This document shows, piece by piece, positions 45,354 through 53,764 of a stretch of 64,000 nt of DNA. Positions within the stretch are counted from its first letter, which is position 1. Each line of letters begins with the position of its first letter. The notes under the pieces are model-generated. The model searched no databases. It worked only from the letters and a program-made list of their open reading frames with translations, and was not told the origin of the DNA. The DNA comes from an uncultured Halieaceae bacterium (GTDB taxonomy: Bacteria > Pseudomonadota > Gammaproteobacteria > Pseudomonadales > Halieaceae): the NCBI GenBank assembly GCA_938074045.1, contig CALJGI010000037.1, forward strand, positions 1 through 64,000. The letters run 5' to 3'. The position numbers and the translations under genes were made by a program.

Positions 45354-46643
45354 TTACTGGTTGGTGCTGAGATAATGTATGGCAAGGGTTGATAGCAATT
45401 CCACACCGCTGATCAAGGCGGTTTCATTCACGGTAAAATACGGTGAATGATTGGGTGCCGCCTTCTCCATCGGCACACCATCGGGTAGTACCCCCAGGCT
45501 CAAAAACAGACCAGGAATCTGCTGCTGATAAAAGGAAAAGTCTTCAGCACCCATGGTAAAACCGGGCGCATACACAAAGTGTTCGAAGGTATCCCGCAAC
45601 ATGGGCAACATTTTATGTGTCAAGACCGGATCATTGATGGTCGCCGGGTAACCGGTTTGGATATCAACCTCGGCGGTGGCTCCCGCCGACTCTGCGATAC
45701 CTGTAGTCACGGCGCGCATTTTATCGTGCAGCGCCCGTTGCACCTCGGGATGGAAGGTCCGGATAGTGCCGTTCAACACAACCTCCCCCGGAATGATATT
45801 GCCTCGCACACCACCATTGATGGACCCCACCGAGATGACCGCCGCTGATTTGGTAATGTCCAGATAACGCGAGGGGATGGTCTGTAGCGCCAGTACAACC
45901 TGACTAGCGATGGTGATGGGGTCCACCCCCATCCACGGCATAGCACCATGCGTCTGTCTACCCTTGATGCGTATGGAGAACTTATCTGAGGCAGCCATAA
46001 TGGCACCGCTACCTGTCGCGATCATGCCCGCCGGTACCGGCCCCACATGCAAACCAAAGATCGCTTGTGGCGCATCCGGGCCGGCCAGTGCACCTTCCCT
46101 GATCATCAGTTCAGCACCACCCTCCTCCCCGGCGGGAGCACCCTCCTCCGCCGGCTGAAAGATAAACCGGATTGTTCCGGGAATCTGCTCGCGCATACCC
46201 GCCAATACCTCGGCCGCTCCCATCAGGATCGCGGTGTGGGCATCATGTCCACAGGCGTGCATGACCGGGACCTCTTTGCCGTTGTACATTGCGGTCACTT
46301 TGGACGCGAAGGGCAGATCCACCATTTCCTTTACCGGTAAAGCGTCCATATCGGCGCGCAGCGCCACGGCAGGTCCAGGCAGGCCTCCTTTCAAAATTCC
46401 CACAACACCAGTATGCGCGACCCCTGTTCGAACCTCATCAAACCCCAGTGCCCGCAGGTGCTCGGCGACCGCCGCTGCCGTACGGAATTCGCGATTCGAT
46501 AACTCAGGGTGTTCATGAAAGTCACGGCGCCAACCGATAACCCTGTCCTCGACTTCCATCGCTACCTGTCGAATTTGCACTTGCGTCGAGGTGGTCTCGG
46601 ACAATGCCAATGACCCCAGGCAGAGGGCAAGAAGTCCAGCCAC
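45354..46643 (-). CDS. M20 family metal-dependent amidohydrolase, exported
   Basis: About 430 residues. Metal and catalytic residues of the M20/hippurate hydrolase family are clear: DFHEHPELSNREF, ALRADMDALPV, HACGHDAHTA, FQPAEEGAPAGEEGG and TMGAEDFSF. The N-terminus resembles a signal peptide (VAGLLALCLGSLALSETT). The start is uncertain: frames reaching 46754 or 46709 run through a terminator hairpin at 46691-46722; the first conventional start after it is GTG 46643, without a good ribosome site, while GGAGG stands 7 nt before ATC 46667. It may remove an amide-linked amino acid from the substrate. Confidence 0.85.
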   Translation of the reverse strand: MAGLLALCLGSLALSETTSTQVQIRQVAMEVEDRVIGWRRDFHEHPELSNREFRTAAAVAEHLRALGFDEVRTGVAHTGVVGILKGGLPGPAVALRADMDALPVKEMVDLPFASKVTAMYNGKEVPVMHACGHDAHTAILMGAAEVLAGMREQIPGTIRFIFQPAEEGAPAGEEGGAELMIREGALAGPDAPQAIFGLHVGPVPAGMIATGSGAIMAASDKFSIRIKGRQTHGAMPWMGVDPITIASQVVLALQTIPSRYLDITKSAAVISVGSINGGVRGNIIPGEVVLNGTIRTFHPEVQRALHDKMRAVTTGIAESAGATAEVDIQTGYPATINDPVLTHKMLPMLRDTFEHFVYAPGFTMGAEDFSFYQQQIPGLFLSLGVLPDGVPMEKAAPNHSPYFTVNETALISGVELLSTLAIHYLSTNQ

Positions 46644-46690
46644 TGAACTGCATATATGTCTACTGATGGAAACACCCTCCGTTACAAGAC

Positions 46691-46722
46691 AAAAAAAAGG
46701 CAGGACCATAATGGGCCTGCCT
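46691..46722 (-). terminator. rho-independent terminator after TonB receptor gene
   Basis: On the minus strand GGCAGGCCC (46721-46713), loop ATTAT and GGTCCTGCC (46707-46699) form a stem with one mismatch, followed directly by eight T (46698-46691). It stands about 70 bp after the stop of the TonB receptor gene and should end its transcript, leaving the M20-ligase pair to read-through or its own promoter. Confidence 0.85.
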
Positions 46723-46792
46723 GATTTTACTACTCTCCCCATCAGCCTGCGCAAGCGCAGGTACAGATACGAGCAAGCGCGGGTTTGCTAAC

Positions 46793-49081
46793 TTACAAAC
46801 TGACCGCGAACTCTACACCGTAGGTAGCGGGCGCGTTCCAGGTGAACCAGCCAACGAGCTGCGCAATTTCCGCATAACCCGCTTCTCTCTCATCGGTGAT
46901 ATTCCGACCAAATGCTGACACCCGATAGCGTCCATCTTCGCCAAAGGTATAGCTGATCGTGGCATCCAGATTCGACAACCCGTCACGAAGACTTCGAGGC
47001 TTGTTGTCCAGCAACGTATAGACGTCGTCCCGATACCGGTAGGAAGCCATGGCCGTCAGTTCGCCATTACCCACAGGGACCGAATACGTAGAGGTTATCC
47101 CATAGGAATTTTCTGGTGTATTTCGAGGGGTCAGGTGGTCGTTGTTGGTTTCGAAGGTATCGCCATTGATATCTGCTACGAAGTCATTGTACTCAGCATC
47201 AATATAGCCGTAGGAAGCACGCAAATTCCACTCAGGTGTGACCTGGAACAAAATTTCCAGCTCGGCTCCAAAAATATCCATGGTGGATGCATTTTTGACA
47301 ATGGTCGCGACATTGGTGACGTCGATGCCCACCAGCAGAGTCTCCTGCTTGTCGTCATAAGCATTCAGGAAGATCGTAGGATTGACAATCAGACGACCAT
47401 CCAGCCACTCACTCTTGAGGCCGAGCTCCCAGGATTCAACATACTCTGGCTCATACTTCACATCCACATCGGTGAAGTTTGCCTGACGTCCGAAAAAGCC
47501 ACCGCTCTTGAAACCCTCGGTGTAAGAGCCGAATACCATAATGTCATCATTGGGTTGGTAGCGAAATCCAATCTTGGGACTGGTCTCGCTCCACTTATCA
47601 TCGAAGTTTTTGTACAGGACTGCTATGTCTGGACGGGATTCGGTGTTGGGATCATAAGGAAGGCTACCATCGCCACCGCTGAAGTCTTTTTCTTCCTCGG
47701 TCCAGCGAATGCCCGCCGTAATGGTCCACTGGTCATTGATCTGCCAATCTCCCGAAAAGAAAGCAGCCACCGAAGTAGTTTCCTGTTGCTGGCCATTAGT
47801 CAAAAGTGTATCAGGATTGCCGGCCCAGGCGCCGCCGGCTATTCCAAGTAACGCATCCAGGCTGTAATGCAGTCTTCCTACGTCCCAGAATTGTTCGTAT
47901 TCAACGTCCCAGTAATAGAGACCGGCGATAAACTGGAAGTCGCCATCAAACTGACTGGTCAAACGAAGTTCCTGACTCGTCTGTTCCCACAGGTTGAAAT
48001 ACTCCAGGTACAGGAAATCTGCCGGGGATGGATCAAAGTTGTTAAAGTACTGTTCATCCCTGTCGTTGTAGCCGGTAATTGACGTCACCAGGTAATCACC
48101 CAGATCCCAATTGGCCGTCAGAATATACAAATCGGACTCGCTGTCACTCTTACCTTGTCGAGCCTGGCTTGTCGTATCTTTATCCACAAGCTGGTCACTG
48201 TCCTGACAACCCACCTGCCAGAGAGCACCCTCAAAAATACAGGCCAGCGCTCCCTGTGCAACCCATGGACCATTGCCATTCCAATAGGTACCAACATCGC
48301 TGTCGTCCTGGAAATTTTCATAATGAAACTTCAAACTGAACTCTTCACTGGGTGTCCACAGCGCAGCGAATCCGAGTGACTGAAGATCTTCAGCTCCCAC
48401 GTCTTTGTCGAGGGTCGCATTTCTGAAGTGTCCGTCCATCTCGTTACTGCTGGCCATCACCTTAACGCCAAGGGTGTCTTCAATGAGGGGAATATTGCCG
48501 ACGAACTTGATATCCTGGCGTCCGTCTTCGCCGAGAGTCACGCTGGCATCCAGACCCCACTCCTGAGTGACATCGCCACGAATCACGTTGATCACACCAC
48601 CGGTCGTGTTCTTACCAAACAACGTCCCCTGGGGACCACGCAGCACCTCGATCTGTTTGGTGTCAAAATTTTGCAGCATACTTCCGCTGGCTGTACCCAG
48701 CACCATGCCGTCCATGATGACGCCGATAGAGGGGTCAAAGCTCTTGTCGTACTCATCCGAAGAGATACCACGGATTGCAACCGTCAACCCACCCGGGGAT
48801 GAGGGATGGCTTCTCAGGTACACATTGGGTGTAAACGACTGAATATCATCCAGCCGGCGCAGACTGGCTTCTTTCAGTTCTTTGCCGAGGGAAGTCACAG
48901 ACACTGGTACGTCCTGAATAGACTCACTCCGTCTGGTGGCTGTAACCAGTACTTCCTCCAGGGCAAAACCATCGTCCTGTGCGACAACGGGCACGCTACA
49001 GGCGGCGGCAATGGTGAGCGCCATAGCGCTGACTGGAAACTGGGACAAACGGGTACGAGGGTTGAGAGGGCCTTTGCTCAT
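46793..49081 (-). CDS. TonB-dependent outer-membrane receptor, copy 2
   Basis: 762 residues with an export signal (ALTIAAACSVPVVAQ), the TonB-box region ALEEVLVTATRRSES, plug motifs VLRGPQGTLFGKNTTGGVINV and a C-terminal aromatic tail ending FAVSL. It is similar in plan to the receptor at 31574-33793. It is the first gene on the minus side of operator copy 6 and ends at a strong terminator. The pair of receptors with catabolic genes suggests uptake of a hydrophobic or large organic nutrient rather than iron. Confidence 0.95.
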   Translation of the reverse strand: MSKGPLNPRTRLSQFPVSAMALTIAAACSVPVVAQDDGFALEEVLVTATRRSESIQDVPVSVTSLGKELKEASLRRLDDIQSFTPNVYLRSHPSSPGGLTVAIRGISSDEYDKSFDPSIGVIMDGMVLGTASGSMLQNFDTKQIEVLRGPQGTLFGKNTTGGVINVIRGDVTQEWGLDASVTLGEDGRQDIKFVGNIPLIEDTLGVKVMASSNEMDGHFRNATLDKDVGAEDLQSLGFAALWTPSEEFSLKFHYENFQDDSDVGTYWNGNGPWVAQGALACIFEGALWQVGCQDSDQLVDKDTTSQARQGKSDSESDLYILTANWDLGDYLVTSITGYNDRDEQYFNNFDPSPADFLYLEYFNLWEQTSQELRLTSQFDGDFQFIAGLYYWDVEYEQFWDVGRLHYSLDALLGIAGGAWAGNPDTLLTNGQQQETTSVAAFFSGDWQINDQWTITAGIRWTEEEKDFSGGDGSLPYDPNTESRPDIAVLYKNFDDKWSETSPKIGFRYQPNDDIMVFGSYTEGFKSGGFFGRQANFTDVDVKYEPEYVESWELGLKSEWLDGRLIVNPTIFLNAYDDKQETLLVGIDVTNVATIVKNASTMDIFGAELEILFQVTPEWNLRASYGYIDAEYNDFVADINGDTFETNNDHLTPRNTPENSYGITSTYSVPVGNGELTAMASYRYRDDVYTLLDNKPRSLRDGLSNLDATISYTFGEDGRYRVSAFGRNITDEREAGYAEIAQLVGWFTWNAPATYGVEFAVSL

Positions 49082-49134
49082 TATGTATTGCTCCGCTAGT
49101 TATAGATTAGATATGTAGGAGTCAAGCACCCTCG

Positions 49135-49178
49135 ATACTACAGCGGTAAAATAAAACCGTCAATCCGGTCTTTTTTGG
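49135..49178. promoter_or_regulatory. shared operator, copy 6, with overlapping promoter
   Basis: Core ACCGTCAATCCGGT at 49156-49169 between AATAAA and CTTTTTT. The minus strand carries TTGACG (49163-49158), 17 bp, then TAGTAT (49140-49135), the best -10 of the set, facing the TonB receptor. The plus-strand SDR starts 165 bp away. Confidence 0.7.
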
Positions 49179-49333
49179 AAAACTTGGGTAAAAGTACCAA
49201 AGCAAGCAGAGTCTGTCGGCACATCGATCCGGCCTGTTCGACGTGCGCCAGGAACTGAATATTTTCTGGACATCGGTCCGCCATGGGCACAATGTATTGA
49301 TGTTGACACACGTAACAATCCGGGGAGATCAAG

Positions 49334-50218
49334 ATGAGTTCATCCACATTCGACACAATCTACCGGCAGGATCTATTCCGGGATCGCGTGATTCTGATAA
49401 CCGGCGGTGGCAGCGGTATCGGACGCTGCATCGCGCATGAACTGGCGGCCCTGGGTGCCAGCGTAGTCTTGGCCGGCCGGCGCAGCGAGGTTGTGGAAGA
49501 AACAGCGGCAGAAATTTGTGGGGATGGCGGTCAGGCACATCCGATGGTAATGGATATTCGGGACCCGGAGGCTGTGGATCAGTGCATTGAAAAGCTGGTC
49601 GAGGAAATGGGCCGCCTCGATGGTCTGGTCAACAACGCCGGAGGACAGTTTCCCGGCCCCGCCGAAGACCTGAAACCCAAGGGCTGGACCGCGGTGGTGG
49701 ACACCAATCTGAATGGCACCTGGTGGACGACCCAGGCCGCTTTCAAACATGGGCTGAGTAGATCTGGTGGCGCTATCGTCAACATTGTTGCCGACGTCTG
49801 GAATGGTATGCCGGGGATGGCTCACACAGGTGCTGCCCGCGCCGGCGTGATCAACCTGACCCGCAGCCTTGCCAGTGAATGGGCCGAGCATGCCATTCGC
49901 GTCAATGCGGTCGCTCCCGGTGCAATTTTAACCAGTGGCCTGGCCACTTATCCGGAAAAATTCCAGCAGCGCATGGTGGATGAGATGAACGTTACACCCC
50001 CAAGTCGGTTGGGCACAGAAAGCGAAGTCTCGGCCGCGGTCACCTTTCTGCTCTCCCCCGCCGCCACCTATATCAGCGGAGAAATAATGCGCGTGGATGG
50101 CGCCAGCTCATATTTCAAGAACCCGGTCATCCCGGTCGGACACCACGGGGCTACACCTCGCTTTGACGGTTTTCACCGCCGACCACAGCTGGCTGGTGTT
50201 TTCGCAGAGGATGAGTAA
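49334..50218 (+). CDS. SDR family oxidoreductase, long C-terminus
   Basis: 294 residues. Cofactor motif TGGGSGIG, LVNNAGGQFPGPAEDL, substrate Gly/Ala-rich segment GAARAGVINLTRSLASEWAEHAI in place of the usual YxxxK neighbourhood. The catalytic Tyr position reads HTGAARAG, so the Tyr-Lys pair typical of SDRs is not evident; the pattern is that of the peroxisomal 2,4-dienoyl-CoA-reductase (DECR)-like SDR branch. A 30-40-residue tail follows (SSYFKNPVIPVGHHG). A role as enoyl/dienoyl-CoA reductase in beta-oxidation is likely. It lies on the plus side of operator copy 6. Confidence 0.85.
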   Translation: MSSSTFDTIYRQDLFRDRVILITGGGSGIGRCIAHELAALGASVVLAGRRSEVVEETAAEICGDGGQAHPMVMDIRDPEAVDQCIEKLVEEMGRLDGLVNNAGGQFPGPAEDLKPKGWTAVVDTNLNGTWWTTQAAFKHGLSRSGGAIVNIVADVWNGMPGMAHTGAARAGVINLTRSLASEWAEHAIRVNAVAPGAILTSGLATYPEKFQQRMVDEMNVTPPSRLGTESEVSAAVTFLLSPAATYISGEIMRVDGASSYFKNPVIPVGHHGATPRFDGFHRRPQLAGVFAEDE

Positions 50219-50295
50219 GGCCGCGCACTATGCCCGTTTACGATATGGCCTCTCTGGCCTACCATGGAATCTCCCTCACAAGGATTGAATACGCT

Positions 50296-50757
50296 ATGAC
50301 TGACATACCCAATTTCGGCGAACTGCTGGCGCCCCATCTGAGTGCGGTGCCACCGGAGGCCTTCCCCTTCCTGCTCTCGCAGCTGGAAAGAACGGCGGCT
50401 GCACGCTATCGGGGCTGGGCGGAGGATGTGCCAGATCACCGGGATGGCCTAATGGCGTGCGCGGCCCGAGAGGATGATATTGCGGATCGGGTGGAGGCCC
50501 TGTTCCCACCGTCGCCCGAACACAGGGCATTGGTGATGGCCACAATACCAGCGGCGAAAGCCACCTATTACGAGGTCTTCGAAGGGCTTACCCCGATCGA
50601 GCAGATGACCATTCAGGCGAATGCCGAGCGTCAGGGTGCCAATGCCTGGCAAAACCTGATTGACGCCTACCCTGAACACACTGACGCACTAAACGCACTG
50701 TCAGCCACGGAGGTAGAAAGCGCCGACTATCTGGACCAACTTCTGCCAACACTGTAG
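50296..50757 (+). CDS. hypothetical protein, small helical
   Basis: 153 residues from the ATG at 50296 (MTDIPNFGELLAPHLS); an earlier ATG at 50230 is possible. I do not recognise a family. The sequence is acidic, helical and without membrane segments or cysteine motifs. LSQLERTAAARYRGWAED and AAREDDIADRVEALFPPSP suggest a small globular bundle. It follows the DECR-like SDR by 77 bp in the same orientation and ends 23 bp from the convergent DUF3604 gene, so it is probably expressed with the SDR. Confidence 0.6.
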   Translation: MTDIPNFGELLAPHLSAVPPEAFPFLLSQLERTAAARYRGWAEDVPDHRDGLMACAAREDDIADRVEALFPPSPEHRALVMATIPAAKATYYEVFEGLTPIEQMTIQANAERQGANAWQNLIDAYPEHTDALNALSATEVESADYLDQLLPTL

Positions 50758-50780
50758 GGCCGCTCCATTCCGCTCGCCGG

Positions 50781-52625
50781 TCAATCAGCTGGTGTATACC
50801 AGATGGGGGAGGTATAGGCCCGCTCCCGCGTACTCTTGGGAATTTGCGGATCGAGTTCCACACCAAAATAGGCGGCGTCGTGCGTACTCCAGCGGGGGAT
50901 GGGAATTTCAATAACACGCACGTAGTAGACCGCCGGCAGGCGAGCATCAAATTCCGGGTCTTCCCAGACCTTGGCCAATTGCGGCGACCCATACTCGTTA
51001 CTGTACGCAGGTCTGCCCTCGATAGTCATCAGCACTTCCAACTCCGGAGCGGGTCGAGGGGACACCTCGATATCAAATACCTTCTCTCGTCGCTGCCCTT
51101 GCGCATCCAGCCAACCCTTAACCACCTGGAGCTTCTCGAGATTGGCGCCCTCCGGATCCCGGGTGGCCGCGACCATAAATCGGGGAGAGGTTCCAGACCG
51201 CGCCTCGCCCAACACGCCACCCATGGGCACACCCCGGTTGTAGCCGATATCTGTCATATCTGAACGCGATTCATCACCGGCCTTGTAGTCCCAGCCACCA
51301 AAAAAGCGTACCGTCATCCGCGACCCCGTAGTGGCATAGGTTTCACGGCGCTTCATCGCAGCAAACAGCGACTCCCGGGTATTTTCCTGGGCCCAGATTG
51401 CGGCGTAGCCAGAGGCCGCCAGTCGCCAGTTGGGCCACAGTGCACCCGCCATGCGATTGCTGGTGCGTTCATCACTGGGTTCTGAATCAGGAAACTTGCC
51501 GAAAAAATTCGCTTCATCAGGGTCCACAAACCCCGTGTGTATATCAGTGCCGCCAATGAAACCGAACTGGAAGGGGTTAAAGCCCGTGCTCTGCTCATGG
51601 GTCAATCCCCACTGCAGCGCTGATCGCGCATATTCAAACTGCAGCATCTCGGGTTTTTTGTCGACGGTACGAGCAACATTGGTTTTGTCCCAGGTCTCGT
51701 AATCCGCATAGGGATCGTCGGGGGATAACCAGGCGTGAGCTTCACCATCTCCCTTGACCTGGGTGACCTCATACAAAGGTTCCCAACGCATCCGACGCCG
51801 TGCGTAGTCAGCATCCAGTGGGTCACCGGATAGGGTTTCGCTGGCAAACATGACCCCATTACTGAGATTGCCGTTGTGTGCTATCGACATGACCTCGCCC
51901 CCGGTTTTGTCCTCGTAGTCTGCCAGGTAGGACCAGAGATCTTCCGGGTCATCGGAATCCAGCGCTGAAAACGGGACTACCTGACTTACCTTGTCGTGAT
52001 CATCTTTAAAGATGACCACGCGATGCAGGTTATTGCCCTCCGGCATGGAGGTCCACTCGTAGGAGTTGAACGCGGTAAACACCCCGGGGCGATTGTAGTA
52101 ATCCCCCATTCTGGCAACGTCGGCCCAGATATCAGCCCGCACCTCATTGGGAACGCGTGGGGGCACTTCCGCACTCAGGCTGGCGACGAAGTCAGCCGCC
52201 AGATTGGCAAAATCCCCCGCTTGATAGAATTTCGCCCAACGTCCGCCCAATTCCGTCGCCGTAACCATGGGGTCCTCATCTACGATACGCGCAAACATGC
52301 CGATGTATTCGGCATGATCGCTAAGCACGAGAAAATCCAGCGGCCTGCCGATGCGGGTTTTCATACCGTTATGGGCATCCATTGTTTCACCCAGGGCATA
52401 GCGGTACACGAGATCTGGGGACTGACTGAGATTACCAAAACTGAAGGAGTCTGGAGAATTGTTACTGTGTGCGTGGGTGTCACCAAAAAACACCTGTTGG
52501 GGATGGCTCTGCGTCACCGGTTTGGAGTAGACAGTTTCGTTACCACCTGCAAACACCGATGCAGCCTGCAGCGGCGCGAACAGTGCAACGCTGAACAAGG
52601 TCGTACAATAGATTATGCGCATCAT
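50781..52625 (-). CDS. DUF3604 family secreted protein, second copy
   Basis: 614 residues with an N-terminal export signal (RIIYCTTLFSVALFAPLQAA). All DUF3604 blocks of the copy at 1704-3731 recur: FFGDTHAHSNNSPDS, LSDHAEYIGMF, YEWTSMPEGNNLHR, SIAHNGNLSNGVMF, GGTDIHTGF, YATTGSRMTVRFFGGWDY and the end SPIWYTP. The start is 3 bp after the dehydrogenase stop, so it is the last gene of the SDR-LLM-ligase-dehydrogenase operon. Its link to a CoA-dependent pathway is unexplained. Confidence 0.85.
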   Translation of the reverse strand: MMRIIYCTTLFSVALFAPLQAASVFAGGNETVYSKPVTQSHPQQVFFGDTHAHSNNSPDSFSFGNLSQSPDLVYRYALGETMDAHNGMKTRIGRPLDFLVLSDHAEYIGMFARIVDEDPMVTATELGGRWAKFYQAGDFANLAADFVASLSAEVPPRVPNEVRADIWADVARMGDYYNRPGVFTAFNSYEWTSMPEGNNLHRVVIFKDDHDKVSQVVPFSALDSDDPEDLWSYLADYEDKTGGEVMSIAHNGNLSNGVMFASETLSGDPLDADYARRRMRWEPLYEVTQVKGDGEAHAWLSPDDPYADYETWDKTNVARTVDKKPEMLQFEYARSALQWGLTHEQSTGFNPFQFGFIGGTDIHTGFVDPDEANFFGKFPDSEPSDERTSNRMAGALWPNWRLAASGYAAIWAQENTRESLFAAMKRRETYATTGSRMTVRFFGGWDYKAGDESRSDMTDIGYNRGVPMGGVLGEARSGTSPRFMVAATRDPEGANLEKLQVVKGWLDAQGQRREKVFDIEVSPRPAPELEVLMTIEGRPAYSNEYGSPQLAKVWEDPEFDARLPAVYYVRVIEIPIPRWSTHDAAYFGVELDPQIPKSTRERAYTSPIWYTPAD

Positions 52626-52628
52626 AAG

Positions 52629-53762
52629 TTAGCCCCCTGAGGCTTCCACGTAACGACCAAGACTGTGCTCGGCGTCACCAAACAACGTGTTGAGCAGCAG
52701 GAGCCGCTTGAAATAATGTCCCACGCCCAGTTCATCCGTCATGCCAATGCCGCCGTGTAATTGCACAGCTTGCTGTGAAACAAGGCGCCCGGATTCACCG
52801 AGTTTTACTTTCAATCCCCAGGCAGCCTGTCGCATATCCTCTCTGCCCTCGTCCCGTGCAATCGCCGCGTAATAGAGTAGCGAGCGGAAATTTTCGCAGT
52901 GCACGTACATATCGGCCATACGATGTTGCAGCGCCTGAAAACGACCGATGGGCTGTCCGAATTGTTCCCGGGTTTTGGTATAGGCCACGGTTTCCGCCAA
53001 CAGCGCTTCCATCGCTCCCAGGGCTTCCGCCCCCATGGCGACAATGGCTTCGGTGACAACATCCTCGACCAGATCGTAGGCATCGCCTATTGATCCAATA
53101 CAGTCATCTGCGGACACCCGAACCGCGTCGAAGTGAAGGTTAGCGCCTTTACTGCCATCGATCAGCGGGAAGCCGCGTCGGCGGATACCCGGACTGTCAC
53201 CGGCCACTCGAAACAGGATGAGGCCCGCTCTGTCTTTTTGCTCCCCGGAGGTGCGGGCGAGCACCAGCAGTTCAGTGGCAATATGTCCATTAAGGACCGC
53301 ATATTTGTCACCATTGAGCAGATAATCATTCCCGTCTGCTTCAGCCCGCAGGCTGACATCTGACAGATCATAACGGCCGTGCTCCTCCGCGAAGGCGAAG
53401 GCCCACTGGCTGGCGCCACCAATAAGATCGGGAAGGTAGCGCGTGCGTGTTTCCGCTGCGGCACGGCGCAGCAAACCACCGCAAATAACGACATTGACCA
53501 GATAGGGCTCTACCACCAGCCCGCGACCCAGTTCTTCCATCAACACCATGGTATCGATAGCCGAGCCACCAAAGCCGTCATCTTCATCGGAGAAAGGCAA
53601 AGCGAGCCAACCCAACTCCGCAAACTGCTGCCAATAGTCACTGTCATATCCGGCCTCGGTATCACGCAGTGAGCGGCGTTTTTCAACGCTGTACTGATCC
53701 TTCACAAATCGAGCGACGCTCTCTTTCAGCAGTATCTGTTCGTCGTTCAGGGAGAGATCCAT
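52629..53762 (-). CDS. acyl-CoA dehydrogenase, PimD-like small subunit
   Basis: 377 residues beginning MDLSLNDEQILLKESVARF. The FAD-related blocks GGASQWAFAFAEEHGRYDL and NGDKYAVLNGHIATELLV differ from ordinary dehydrogenases, and HGGIGMTDELGVGHYFKRL is typical of small (beta) subunits of pimeloyl-CoA and steroid side-chain dehydrogenases. A large-subunit-like partner exists at 17412-18611. It sits 2 bp after the FadD-like ligase, in the order ligase - dehydrogenase expected for acyl-CoA activation and oxidation. Confidence 0.88.
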   Translation of the reverse strand: MDLSLNDEQILLKESVARFVKDQYSVEKRRSLRDTEAGYDSDYWQQFAELGWLALPFSDEDDGFGGSAIDTMVLMEELGRGLVVEPYLVNVVICGGLLRRAAAETRTRYLPDLIGGASQWAFAFAEEHGRYDLSDVSLRAEADGNDYLLNGDKYAVLNGHIATELLVLARTSGEQKDRAGLILFRVAGDSPGIRRRGFPLIDGSKGANLHFDAVRVSADDCIGSIGDAYDLVEDVVTEAIVAMGAEALGAMEALLAETVAYTKTREQFGQPIGRFQALQHRMADMYVHCENFRSLLYYAAIARDEGREDMRQAAWGLKVKLGESGRLVSQQAVQLHGGIGMTDELGVGHYFKRLLLLNTLFGDAEHSLGRYVEASGG

Positions 53763-53764
53763 AG

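Noticed and set aside
46691..46730. Part of the shared operator family (A-run and palindrome)
   Set aside because: The stem GGCAGG/CCTGCC with eight T on the minus strand is a terminator and lacks the CnGTCAAT core.
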